Of a DNA stretch of 64,000 bases, positions 24,236-35,632 are shown in pieces. Origin of the DNA: Ananas comosus (taxonomy: Eukaryota > Streptophyta > Magnoliopsida > Poales > Bromeliaceae); NCBI RefSeq assembly GCF_001540865.1, contig NC_033629.1, positions 10,041,873-10,105,872 of the forward strand. Direction: 5' to 3'. The notes under the pieces were generated by a model. The model searched no databases and was not told where the DNA came from. It saw only the letters and a list, made by a program, of their open reading frames with translations. A program made the position numbers and the translations under genes. Position 1 is the stretch's first letter. Every line of letters starts with the position of its first letter.

Positions 24236-25116
24236 TGCAACGACCCGACCCGCTAGCAACAATAACTCGTTGGGCCAAACCACCGGCCCAAAATGCTTAA
24301 GCCCAGTTATTATTACTAGCACGTAGGCCTCATATTAACTGATCGAAATCAGTATCCCATCCGATATGGGACTATTGGAGCGTTACAAACTCCCCCTGTT
24401 TAGACCCTTACGTCCTCGTCGGCTCCAAATCAAATCACAGACAGACAGACCAGGATCGAAATTACCAGGCAATGTGAGTTCTAGAGGTGGCTCCTACGAG
24501 TTCAAAAGGTGGCTCCCACCAAACCCATTGGTGTAGCACTTTGTCCCACATAGCACTTAGCTCTCAGACTTCCGGCTGATATTCGTCTCTGATACCAATT
24601 GCAACAACCCGACCCGCTAACAATAATAACTCGTTGGGCCACACCACCGGCCCAAAATGCTTAAATCCAGTTATTATTACTAGCGTGTAGGCCTCATATA
24701 AACTGATCGAAATCAGTATCCCATCCGATGTGGGACTATTGGAGCGTTATAAACTCCCCCTATTTAGACCCTGACGTCCTCGTCGGGTCCAAACCAGATC
24801 ACAAACAGACATACCAGGATCGAAATTACCAGGCGATGTGAGATTCTAGAGGTGGCTCCTACGGGTTCAAGAGGTGGCTCCCACCAAACTTGTTGGTGTA
24901 GCACTTTGTCCTGCATAGCACTTAACTCTCATACTTCCAGCTGGTATTTGTCTCTGATATCAATTGCAACGACTGACCCGCTAGCAACAATAACTCGTTG
25001 GGCCAAACCACCGGCCCAAAATGCTTAAGCCCAGTTATTATTACTAGCGCGTAGGCCTCATATAAACTGATCGAAATCAGTATCCCATCCGATGTGGGAC
25101 TATTGGGGGCGTTACA
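24236..25116 (-). mobile_element. TRIM (miniature LTR retrotransposon) with three LTRs
   Basis: Three 152-bp LTRs (24236-24387, 24600-24751, 24965-25116) enclose two internal segments of about 212 bp. On the minus strand the LTR runs TGTAACG to GTTGCA and is followed by TGGTATCAGAGA, matching the initiator tRNA-Met primer site of plant retroelements. A polypurine tract (AGGGGGAGTTT) precedes the next LTR. The flanks are AACTA and AACCA, a 5-bp target duplication with one change. No coding capacity. LTR-internal-LTR-internal-LTR is the recombined, oligomeric form. Confidence 0.85.
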
Positions 25117-25715
25117 AACCAAGTTCATGAACCAAATCTCATGAACCATAAACCAAGTTCATGAACCAAATAAACCAAGTTCATGAATCATGAACCAAGT
25201 CCATAAACCAAGTTCATAAAACAAACCCATGAACCATATCCAAGTTCATGAAACAAATCCAATACCCAAATCTCATGAACCATACACCAAGTTCATGACT
25301 CAAATCTCATGAACCATGTACCAAGTTCATGAACCATAATCAAACCTTACGAACCATACACCAAGTTTATGAATCATAAACCAAACCCCATAAACCATAC
25401 ACCAAGTTCATGAACCCAATACCGTAAACCATACCTAAGTTCATGAACTAAATATCATGAACCATTCATGAAACCCTATGAGACATAAACCTCATGAACT
25501 ATACACCACATCCCATGAACCAAATCCCATACGCCAAACCTTATGAACCATATACCAAACCTCATAAACCATATACCAAACTCTATGAGCCATGTACCAA
25601 ACTATACCACATATTAACCTCATGAATTGAATCATGTTCAAATCCTATATACCCAAATCTCATGAGCCAATACCCAAATCTCATGAACCATATATCAAGT
25701 TCATGCCCAAAGTCC
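25117..25715 (+). repeat. AAGTTCATGAACC tandem array, right part
   Basis: Continuation of the 23290-24235 array beyond the TRIM insertion, with the same words plus AACCTCATGAACC variants. It passes directly into the hairpin array. Confidence 0.9.
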
Positions 25716-25727
25716 ATCATGAATCTT

Positions 25728-26963
25728 TTTTTACTCTAGCACATACACCTAGAGTAAAAATTAAATATCGACTACCCCTAATACATATACTTAGGGCTAA
25801 GTCAATTACCTTAGCACATATAACTAAGACAAAACATCTCCAAATCGACAGAATTCTAAATTATATACTTAGAATTCAGTCGAATGATATCAAATTCATT
25901 CGAACTCTAACACATATACTTAGAGTTCATCTGACTAACCCTAATACATACCCTTAGGGCCTAGTCAACCTTTCACTCTAGCACATATACCTAGAGTGGG
26001 TAGTCAAACCAAGCTCGACTAGTCCTAATCCATATACTTAGCCTTTGTTTGGTTGGGGGTTAAGGAGTGGAATAACCCCTTAACCCCCATATTATCCCCA
26101 AACACCTTCAAAAATGGGTGGGGTTAGTTAACCCCACCTAACCCGGAATAGCTCATTTTGGGTGGGGTTAGCTAACCCTACCTAACTCCACCAAACCACA
26201 ACCAAACATTATTTTCTATTCATAAAAACCCACTATCCTTCTTATCCCATCTACTCCAACCAAACACTATTTTTCACTATTAGCTAACCCCACCTAACTC
26301 CACCAAATCCCAACCAAACATTATTTTCTATTCATAATAACCCACTATCCTTCTTATCCCACCTACTCCAACCAAACACTATTTTTCACTATCCTGAACT
26401 AACTCCAACCCCCAACCAAACACAAAAATACTCTACCCCCACCTTAACTCTGAACTTAACCCTATCCCTGGAATAACTAGTTTTTCCTTAACCCCGAACC
26501 AAACGGTAGCTTAGGGTCTAGTCAGCCTTTTTGCTCTAGCACACTTACTTAGAGTAAAATCCATACCCGATCGAGTTCTAATACATATACTTAGAGCTCA
26601 TGAAACCAAATCTGACGAACCCTAGCATAACACCTTAGGGCTTAGTCAGATCTTCACTTTAGCACATATAACTAGAGTGAAAAATATATTAAACTCGGTT
26701 AATCCTGATACATATACTAAGGAATTAGCCATTCTCTACTTTCGGATAATTAGACCCACCTCAATACATATACTTGGGGTCGGGTCACATCTCCACCTTG
26801 AAATATACAACCAAGGTGAATATAATCGGACTCTAAGACATATACTTAGAGCCAATTAGACTCTAACACATAGAGTTTAATATCGACTAGGTCTTAACAC
26901 ATATACTTAGGACCTAGTCAATCTCAAATCTAACTGAATCCTAATACATATACTTAGGATTCA
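25728..26963 (+). repeat. Array of about 18 hairpins with 9-nt loop and covarying stems
   Basis: Each unit is an inverted repeat with a 9-nt loop close to CACATATAC or TACATATAC. Stem sequence changes between units but pairing is kept. Examples (arms): 25728-25739/25749-25760, 12 bp perfect; 25851-25859/25869-25877, GAATTCTAA/TTAGAATTC; 25902-25910/25920-25928, GAACTCTAA/TTAGAGTTC; 25974-25981/25991-25998, CACTCTAG/CTAGAGTG; 26653-26662/26672-26681; 26885-26897/26907-26919, 13 bp with one T-G; 26935-26944/26954-26963, 10 bp perfect. There is no coding signal. A Tourist-like MITE at 26041-26510 interrupts one unit. Confidence 0.85.
26041..26510. mobile_element. Tourist-like (PIF/Harbinger) MITE
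   Basis: The left end GCCTTTGTTTGGTTGGGG pairs with the right end CCGAACCAAACGGTAGC. The flanks are the 3-bp duplication TTA (26038-26040 and 26511-26513), the usual PIF/Harbinger target. The interior contains a direct duplication of about 110 bp around CCAACCAAACATTATTTTC. It sits inside one hairpin unit of the surrounding array. Confidence 0.8.
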
Positions 26964-27509
26964 ATAAATCAAGATACAATTCATCCTCTCTATAAAGGTC
27001 TCTTAATCGAAGGTGCCCCAATCCACGGGGGTAATTAACAGTAGATGCTTATGCATCTATTGGAAGCCATGGACCCGCAATACCTGATACCTATATACAT
27101 ATAAATACTAATTTGAATCATGAATATTACCCCACGGCGAAAATCCATCGACCGTGCGAGGTGCGTCATTTGTGGTGGCAGACACTTGATAATCTCAGCG
27201 TCACAAACCTTTATAGTTTAAGGATCAAACTTACGTGCTACTTACCCGTAATATTATTTCCAGCTCTTATTTAGATGAAGGTCTTTATTAATGTCATGCA
27301 AGGTAGGATTTTTTGTTGTTTTGTACAAAACATTATTTACAATTACAAAAGAATGTTTGAATGTGTTTCGGAGTATCAAAAAACAAAAAAACAACTCAAA
27401 AATTATGTGAATTTATTATTGTAATAGTAAAAAAGAGCTCAAACCATTGGATCTATGAATTTTCTTATTATTGTAATGGTGGAATTTAGCAGCTTAATGG
27501 CTTTAATTT
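26964..27509. other. Intergenic, nothing recognised
   Basis: Unique-looking AT-rich sequence. It contains GGTGCCCCAATCCACGGGGG and several short direct repeats, but no reading frame, RNA gene or element end that I can support. Confidence 0.5.
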
Positions 27510-28110
27510 ATTTATTTGAACTATGCCGCTCATATCATCGATATAGAGTAACAAATATATGAAAGATTCTTATCAAACTTTCTGAAGTACATACAACTGT
27601 CACGCTTACTTTTGGAATATTCTTAACCTATCATGAAAGAGTCTAACCGCTTCTATCATTACAGAGAAGACTATTTCAGGCCATAAGGTGATTTCTTTAA
27701 CAGGCAAATATGATCCTCCTTTCTTTCAACAATGAATCCCTCTGGCCGTTTCATATAAATTTGGTCCTAAAATTCTTTATGTAGAAAAGCTGTTTTAATA
27801 TCAAGCTGCTCAAGATATAGGTCATTCATGGCTACTAATGATAAAAGAATGCGAATAGAAGAATATTTCACAACAGGTGAAAAAATATCATTAAAGTCAA
27901 CACCTTCTATCTGACGGTAGTTCTTAGCAACTAAACGAATTTTATGCCTTATATATTCCACGCCGGGGATTCCATCCTTTTTTTGAAGATCCATTTGCAA
28001 CAAACAATTTTCTTGCGTTTAGGCGGTTTTACTAACTCCCACGTGTGATTCTCACGGAGCAACTCCATCTCCTCATTCAGCACCACCAACCACTCTGCAG
28101 AACTGACACT
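27510..28110 (-). pseudogene. Ty1/Copia polymerase fragment (reverse transcriptase)
   Basis: On the minus strand, pieces of the Copia RT domain follow in order: SAEWLVVLNEEMELL and NHTWELVKPP (about 28100-28010); a frameshift in an A-run; then RLVAKNYRQIEGVDF, SPVVKYSSIR and QLDIKTAFL (27990-27775); YMKRPEGF and SPYGLK (27755-27680) with a stop; and LLYIDDM, the catalytic YxDD region, near 27545. Several stops and shifts make it nonfunctional. No LTRs were found beside it. Confidence 0.9.
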
Positions 28111-28276
28111 AGAAATAGCTTTTTATGTGAAGACAACATGTTTATTTGTGAGTACATGCATGTTAACAAATATTGTTGATTTTCAAATTAATATTTTAGT
28201 TGCATTTAATTGATGGTATGTTTTACTTGTATATATATAAGCATAATGATAGACTTACATATATTTTCTATAAAAT

Positions 28277-28810
28277 CACTACAACAGAATTAGGTTATAG
28301 CGACATATGTTTTGGACACTTTTGTAAAAGTGTCCCATTTATGTCAAAACTTAAAAAAATATCTACTAATGTTTATATATAAAGCCTAATCCAATAAAAA
28401 ATAAAAGGTTACTCTACTCACCCCACCCCACCCCACCCCACCCCACCCAGCCTATTCGGCCCGATTACAAACATAAAAGAAAAAAAGAAAAGAAAAATCG
28501 ATTACCATCTCCCCTTCTCCCTTCACTCAATCCACTAAAATTTTAAATGAAAAGCCCTTCCCTCTCGTCCTCTTTCCGCCACCGCAGCCAATAAGGTAGA
28601 GTTTCAGCGGTTGCTAAATGCTTAAATAAGTATTAGTAAATTAGCAGCACTCTTTTTAGGTTATAGCGACACTCTTTAACTGTCACTATATATCAAGCGA
28701 CCCCACATGTAGCAACACTTTTTAAAAGTGTCGGTAATTTAGGCAGCAACACTTTTTTTGACCTATACCGACATTTAAAAGTGTCGCTATAGACCATTTT
28801 TGTTGTAGTG
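28277..28810 (+). mobile_element. CACTA-type non-autonomous element, copy 1
   Basis: It begins CACTACAACAGAAT and ends TTTTTGTTGTAGTG, and is flanked by the 3-bp duplication AAT (28274-28276 and 28811-28813). Subterminal repeats of GTGTCGCTATA and AAGTGTC are present in both orientations, as in CACTA/EnSpm elements. Inside are a (CCCCA)n run near 28420-28447 and a GC-rich gene-like segment. No transposase. Confidence 0.9.
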
Positions 28811-29059
28811 AATATATCAAAACTTTGGAATTTACTAGCTCTGCTTAATTAATTTAAATTTTTAGGTTACTAATTAAGTAATTATCATATTGTCACATTA
28901 GAATATTTTTTTCAAGCAATAATTACAAAGACATATGATTTCAGAATTTTGGGTCCAATTCATTAAATTATTTTTTAAAGACAAAATATTATTTTTAAAC
29001 TCATCAATTTAAGTACATATTATTTAAAAAATGAAAGTGGAAGGTTCATACATAGATTT

Positions 29060-31695
29060 AGAGCGGGGGGTATTTTTAGTTCAAATTATAACTATCCACT
29101 ATTCCTAAAACGTTCCCACGAATCTCTGAGCGCTCGAATCTCCGTCAACAAACACCCCAATGCACATTTTGAATCTGAAAAATTCTTCTATTACGCTCTA
29201 TCCAAATTACCCACCATGTGGCAGCGATGGTTGCCAGCTCTTTACCCCCCTATACACCCGTTTTGAGACTACACACTTTCCAAATCTCTGTCGAGGATGA
29301 ATGATTAATAAGAGAGAGTTTATTAGGGAGCAATCATTTTAGCATAGCCGTAGTGTGAGGGCAGTTAGAAAATAGGTGGTCCACAGTCCCCTTCTCATCT
29401 AGGCATAAAACACAATTCTCGTCCCCACTCGAACCTCTTTTTAGAAGGTTATCGACAGTAAGCACCTATTTTTTCAACACTAGCCACACGAGAATCTTGA
29501 CTTTGAGAGGGGATCTGATCTTCCACAAGTGTACAGTGCTCTATAACTCTAACTCCACCATCTATAAGGAAATTAAAGGCCGATTTAACCGAGAACTTTT
29601 CTGAACGGGCCCGCCTCTATCTTACGCTATCCTGTGTATTACATAGAGAAAACATAAAAATTTACTCCTTTAGAGTCAGAAGTTGATCGCTTTCAAGCTA
29701 AGAAATAGGGGTGAACCCTGATAGAATCTTATGCCACTTCCAACCATTGCTTCCCCAACACTCTTTCACTCTGTAATTTCTGAATGTGATCTTCTCGAAG
29801 ATACACGAATATATAATTCATAGCGGCGCTTGTTCACACCAAATGTCAGTCCAGAAATCAACAATTTGACTATTCCCGATTGAGTAAGAGATGTCACATT
29901 TAAAGACCTCTCTGGTTGCTAGAACACTCATCCACTTTAAAGAATGTGGTTTGAACGAAATACCTTCCGCAAGTGGTTTCCGCCGTAGATAATATATTCC
30001 ATCTATTAATGCACCCTACAGATGATTCCTTTCGGAGAATAACCTCCACAACCATTTAGTCAATATTAATAGATATTCCATCTATTAATATTTTTCACTG
30101 CACAAGACAGTGTCCCCCTATGGTGGTTGTTTTCCTTCGCCAGAAAAATGCCCTCCTCAAGGTTTCTAAGCGACGCGATACCCACTTTGGTGCCTTGAAA
30201 ATCGATAAGTAATATAATGGCAGGTTCGATAGCACCGAGTTCACTAGAACTAGTCTACCCCCTTGTGATAAATGTTTAGCTTGCCACCCTTCGATCCGCC
30301 TCTCCATTTTGTTGATGACAGACCACCGGTCCTCTTTCTTTAAGCGATTAGTCATTAGCGGTAGACCGAGGTACCGAATTGGGAAAGATTCCAATTTACA
30401 TCCAAGTAGGTTCGCCAATCTCCTGCCGAGTCGTTCATTCTGCCCCAAATAGAATAATTCTGACCTCTGTGGGTTAATCTTCAGTCCGGACGCCCACTCA
30501 AAAATTTGTCACAAGAAGAGAAGATTTTTCACTTGTCTATTCTTGGCCTTACAAAAAAAGATAGTATCGTCAGCATACTAGATGATAGCTACTTTAGTCT
30601 TTTTGTTGGGCCCAACACCTCTCAGCAATCCATTGCACACGGTTCTTTCCGTCAATCTCGCCAAACCCTCTGCCACCAACAAGAAAATATAGAGGGAAAG
30701 CGGATCACCTTGCCGCAAACCCCTTTTAGCTTGTATCTATTTAGTTGATGTTCTGTTTATCAACACCGCCACCTAGGCATTGGAGATGCATTGTTCAATC
30801 CAATAACACCACTTATGGTTTGCCCCGAGCTATGTCATTATCTTTTTCAGAAAATCCTATCTTACTCTATCATACGTCTTTCAAAGTTAGCTTTTATACC
30901 AACACTTTCCACACCTATTTTTGAGCACCAGCTGGTAAATACGTTGGCAGTAGCAAATGAGTCCAAAATGAACCGGCCTTTGATAAAGACTGACTGCGTT
31001 GGAGATATAATGTCTTCCATTACCCCTTCTAATCTGTTGGCGAGTACCTTAGATATGATTTTTTGTACGCTATTAATGAGGCTTATAGGTTGAAAATCGT
31101 TTGTCGTTTTAGCTCCCTCTTTCTTAGGAATAAGACAAATGTAGGAGTAATCCATAGGTCCAGAGTGCAGGTTACACAAAAAAAGGTCGGTGAAGATACT
31201 AAGCAAAACATCCTTGACCACCTCCCAAATTTTTTGAAAAAACTTCATATTGAACCCGTCTGGCCTCCGGGCTTTGTCGCCGCTGAGCCGGAAAGCAACC
31301 TTCTTAATCTCTTCTAATGAGAAAGGCGTAGTCAAATTGTCTGGGTTAGGAATAGGTCTAGTCATGAATAGGCTACTCCAATCCCATGTCGCTAGATCGT
31401 GTGTCGTATCCGAGGCAAAAACTTCTTTAATTTTGGTGTGGAAATAAGCCCTTTTATCTTCTTCTCTGTAAAGCGTCCTACCGTCGTCTTCAACCATATG
31501 GATGTAATTTGCACGACGCCTGCCGTTTGCTGTAGCATGAAAAAACTTAGTATTACCGTCGCCTTCTTTCAGCCAATGTTGTCCGGCTCTTGTTTTCCAA
31601 AGAATCTCTTCCTCAACGGTCACATCCCGAAGTTGTGACTTAAACATTTTTCGCTTCTCTTGCTGTTCAGGAGAGAACGGGTGTCTTTCTTCCAA
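29060..31695 (-). pseudogene. LINE (non-LTR retrotransposon) ORF2 remnant, RT and zf-RVT
   Basis: On the minus strand the order is that of plant L1-type ORF2. KTRAGQHWLKEGDGNTKFFH lies near 31580. RT blocks follow: CLIPKKEGAKTTNDFQPISL and AFVKGR-like QSVFIKGRFIL near 31060-30950, a stop near 30862, GLRQGDPLSLYFL near 30697-30723, and YADD at 30577-30566. The YADD block has a TAG (30578-30580) where a sense codon is expected. The RT thumb (IRYLGLPLMTNRLKKEDRW) lies in 30448-30095. The zf-RVT zinc finger (NCVLCLDEKGTVDHLFSNC) lies near 29420-29350. Multiple stops and shifts make it dead. Neither the 5' nor the 3' end is clear. Confidence 0.92.
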
Positions 31696-33270
31696 TAAAA
31701 CATAACATGGACCTCTTAAACTTGGACACTACCAACTTCACAAGACATCTTTTATTTCAGTCGTTCAGGCTCCTAACATTCCAACTATATAACTGAGGCA
31801 TTAAAAATAGAAAGATCACCAACTCCACCATATCATCCTACACGACTAGAGACAGCCTAAGAGGTGGCACACAGGAACTCCTTAAAGCTACGAGCCTCCT
31901 CGTTATTGATGAAGATCCCACACTTTTTGTTCTTGCTTATACCCTAATTTCCATCCAAACAAAGACTTAGTCTAATTCATGTTTATACTTGAACTTGTAT
32001 CTATCTCTGGAATACTTGAACCAGTTATAACTTATAGCCAAATCAAATGCATTGGTACAGGTGCAACAGCTTGAGGTGGAACTATAAAGCGGAGGAGAAA
32101 TTCAAGGTGGAGCTGTTACAGTGAGCTCAACACAAGCTGAAGATTACAAATTAATCAAAATAAGGTGGAGTACTATACATGTTAACTAAAACTTGACTAG
32201 ATTCAAAGTTATCTAAACTCAAGGTTGAATCCTAATTTAATTAGATTAGATATTAGGATTTAAATCCTAGTTTAATTAGATTAAGTATTAATTAATTTGG
32301 TGAAAATTTAATTTGGATCAGAGTACGAACCCTAATTGAATGGTAGTGTTTGATGTAAACCGATCCAAGAAATAGATAATATAGCTTTTACCTAAGAGCA
32401 ATGCTTGCCCTACAAGCAAAAGTTGGTTGTAATCTTCCAACCCTATGATTCAATGACCCATCATTCTCTACTACTCTTATCATCTCCTTTTATTTATTAT
32501 TATAGCTCAAAAATAATTTTTTAAACCCTAGAAGGTAGGATTTTAATCCTCGGATCTTTTGATATATATTCTAGGGCTCATTTTTACTTTTATCGATCTT
32601 TTGGTTAACGTATTATCAGAGGCAGCTTTAAGTCTCTTCATTTTGTAAAGACGTGAGTTCAATCTCCACTTTCAATATTTAATAAAGCTTTCATATTTAT
32701 TATGTGCATGACCAGAATCGATTTTTTGGCCAGATGGGTTCTCGACTTACCGTTTCTAATGAGAGTGAGTAAAATTAAGAATCAATATAATAACCGTATC
32801 TAAAGTGGATTTCTTCGTAAAAGGCCTACCTATTTCAAATTCTCAAATAATAGGCATGTATATATATAGAAACTATATGAATTTTTTTTAATATGCAGAT
32901 AATTGTTTAAATTCTTAAAATTTAAATTTAACATCTAAAATTTTAAAAGATTAAAACAGTCTTTAAGGATTCGAAAAACATCCTTTGTGGTTTGCTCATT
33001 GTGGAAATATTAAAAGATTAATTATTCAAAGCAGATTCAATCAAGAGCTAGTGATTCACTCTCACTACATCACTAGTGGCGCGCATGATCGATCCCACAA
33101 CAATGAACAAAACGAATCCAAAGAAAGGAAGAACAAGCACGCGCACGCACACACACACACACGTACGACACAAACACACACGTGCACACCACTTCACGAA
33201 ACACATGCATGCATGCAAAAGTTAAAAAAACAGGAAGAACCAGCGCGAATTTTAAAGCCAGGCACGTCGA
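31696..33270. other. Intergenic, 3' of HyPRP copy 2
   Basis: AT-rich, with no coding region recognised. A GTTCAATCTCC word near 32650 resembles a pol III box B, but no box A or tail supports a SINE. (CA)n-like repeats at 33144-33185 lie in the likely 3' UTR of the gene at 33275-33676. Confidence 0.5.
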
Positions 33271-33274
33271 TCGC

Positions 33275-33676
33275 TTAGCACTTGAACCCGGAGGGAACGC
33301 CCTTGCCGCAGTAGTTGAGGATGAGGCTGAGGTCGATGGGGAGGTTGAGGTTGATGCCGAGGACGTTCCCTTTGATCGCCGTGCAGAGGCAGACGGCGGC
33401 CTCGAGGTCGACGAGCCCCTCGAGCAGCGAGCAGCACGGCACCCTCGGCGGGGCGCCAACCTTGGCCTTGATCAGCCCGAGCACGTTCGAGCACACGCCT
33501 AGCTTCAGCGCGTCGCGCGGGCACTTGCCGCCGCCCCCTCCCCCTCCCGAGGGGCTGGGGGGAACTGGCGTCGGTGAACAGGGGGGCGGCGGCGGTGGTG
33601 GGCAGGGGGTCGAGGCGGCCCCCTGCAGGGCGAAGAAGAGGATGTTGACGGCGAGAAAAAGCGCGGCGGAGGCCAT
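33275..33676 (-). CDS. Hybrid proline-rich protein (HyPRP), eight-cysteine motif
   Basis: An intact, intronless gene of 133 residues, of the DC2.15/14-kDa proline-rich, LTP-like family. The order is: signal peptide (residues 1 to about 22, hydrophobic [14 protein letters not shown]), a short Pro-rich linker with two Cys (24-41), a Gly run (44-50), and the eight-cysteine domain. Cysteines are C52, C62, C81, C82, C96, C98, C123 and C133, with the family spacing C-x9-C...CC...CxC...C-x9-C, ending PSGFKC. The family is secreted and linked to cell walls, development and stress; the exact role here is unknown. The ATG has context GCCATGG-like in relatives. Promoter sequence is conserved with the copy at 14490. 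Confidence 0.93.
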   Translation of the reverse strand: MASAALFLAVNILFFALQGAASTPCPPPPPPPCSPTPVPPSPSGGGGGGGKCPRDALKLGVCSNVLGLIKAKVGAPPRVPCCSLLEGLVDLEAAVCLCTAIKGNVLGINLNLPIDLSLILNYCGKGVPSGFKC

Positions 33677-33799
33677 GTCTACTGGTAATGGAAGAGAGGA
33701 GTTGATGTACGTTGGTGTTGGTGTTGGTTTTTATCTTATTAAGAAGTGTTTGTGATGATTGTGAATGTTAGAGGTCGCATGTGGGGTGAATGTATGAAG

Positions 33800-33807
33800 T
33801 ATTTATA
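33800..33807 (-). promoter_or_regulatory. TATA box of HyPRP copy 2
   Basis: TATAAATA on the minus strand, about 125 bp before the ATG at 33676. Upstream lie CATGCATGCATG (RY-type) and TTTTGCCAGCTAAAAACACC, both conserved with the first copy. Confidence 0.8.
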
Positions 33808-33989
33808 GACAAAATCAAAGAGAGGGAAATGCATGCATGCATGTTGGTGAGTAGTGGTGATTTTGTATTTTTCAGGTGAAAGACAAAATGAAGCATGTGA
33901 TGAAATGTGTAGGATTTAGGTGTTTTTAGCTGGCAAAATAAGCAACTTGTGACTGGCAAAAGTATGATGTAAAGTTTATAATAATTCAT

Positions 33990-35070
33990 CTGAAAATTTA
34001 AATATTTTTTAAAAAATTTTTAATATTAAAAAAGGAATTGATAAGACTCCTATGAAAATATTAGCCTTGATAAAAATTAAGGGAAAAAAAAAAAAGATTG
34101 AAAAGACACTCACTTTTTCGGTGCACATGTAGTGTTGCATGCTCTTATAAGTTAGTTAGCTAGTTGTGTATTTTTTCGCGCAAGTGCTTACATGAGTGTG
34201 AAGGTTAATAACCTTTATATATAGTTGTTTAATTACTTGGATTATATATTGTTGTTCACCTTTTACAAATCAAAAGAGAAATAAAAAGAAAAAAAAGAAA
34301 AAAAAGAAGATTGTTCTGTGACACAAAAATAAATAAATAAATAATCATGGAAAGCCTTTTTATAAAAAAAAATAGTCTAATTAATCATTCACAGCTATTT
34401 TAAAATTCATATATTAATTGATTAAACCATATCTATCTAATATGGATTTGTTCTTCTCTGATCGTATTTATACAGACGTATATATATATATATATATGTT
34501 GAACCGTAACTCATCTTTTATATGTCTTCATTTTGTACATCTAATTTTTCGTGCATGAGAATGAAACCTGCATGTCTCCCCAGAAACCTACTCCTGGCTA
34601 AATTGTATTTTTGTTCACCAAACTTTAATGTACGTGATACTTTAATTCTCAGGTTTTGATCTGTTTCAATTTCTGGCTCAAAATTTTAAATTCTTATTCT
34701 TAAGTCTCATAATTTAATATATATAGCTGACAAAATGTTGATTTTTCACAGATATTATATTATTGTGATGTAGTATCTTAATACCTGTGATCATGTTTTT
34801 GATTGTGAGGCTATCACACTGATATCTCATTAGCGACACATCACCATTTAATAAACTTAATTTATTGGATAGTAAAGTTTGATTGCTAAAAAATTTAAGC
34901 TAAAAATTATAAGAAATTAAAATTTGAGGACCAAAAATTCAAACTCCTTAAAGTTTGGAGCAATTTAGCCCCTACATTTGACTAAAACCAACAAAATACT
35001 CAATACATAACAAGTCTGGGGCATCCCTGGGCCATTTGATCGACAACTGAGAGCTATTAATCAGCTGGCA
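33990..35070. other. Intergenic, nothing recognised
   Basis: AT-rich sequence with poly-A/T runs and a short (TA)n at about 34478-34497. No gene, RNA or clear element end. Confidence 0.5.
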
Positions 35071-35632
35071 GGGCATGTTTGGTTCATGATTGAAATAGAA
35101 ATGGAAATGAAATTCAATTGCGTTAAAATGAAAAATGAATGTCGAAGGGTTTGGTGGTTGGTACCCGAGGTCCCAAGTTCGAATCCTAGTTGATTCATAT
35201 TTCTAGCTAAGTTTATTTCCAAATGAAATAAACAAAGCAGGTAGTGTGCTATCTATCTCTCTCAAAAAAAAAAAAAAAAGAAAAAGAAAAAGAAAAATGA
35301 ATGTCGACGATCATCCACGAATGTTTGATTCATTATTGGAATGAAAATTGGAACGAACATCTAGAATTTTGAGAAAGGATTTTAGTTAAAAAAGAGGAGG
35401 GTGATGAAGAAAGAGGAGATGAGGAAGATGTTTGTGAGAAAGAGTTTTGAGTGGTTTACTTTGTAATGCACAATCTAGAATTCAAAGCCCAATTTGACTA
35501 TGATTGAGTCATTTTTATTTCAAAGTGAAATGAAAATTGGAATATGATTTCTGGAAGATAAATAATAACTATTGGAATCAATTAATATCATTTTAATTTC
35601 ATAACTTAAAATAGATGAACTAAATAAGCCCC
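35071..35632. mobile_element. MITE-like element split by a SINE
   Basis: It starts GGGCATGTTTGGTTCATG and ends with the approximate complement GATGAACTAAATAAGCCCC. The SINE at 35146-35291 lies inside. The target duplication is unclear, so the superfamily (PIF/Harbinger-like by its ends) is tentative. Confidence 0.5.
35146..35291 (+). mobile_element. tRNA-derived SINE, copy A
   Basis: The body carries box B (AGTTCGAATCC near 35176-35186), the tail AATAAACAAAGCAGGTAG then CTATCTCTCTC, and an A-rich end. The perfect 16-bp target duplication GAAAAATGAATGTCGA (35130-35145 and 35292-35307) shows retroposition. It lacks the first 25 or so bases seen in copy B, so it is slightly 5'-truncated. Confidence 0.9.

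Noticed and set aside
25728..26963. CRISPR-like array
   Set aside because: Eukaryotic context, no constant direct repeat with unique spacers; the constant part is a 9-nt loop inside variable palindromes.
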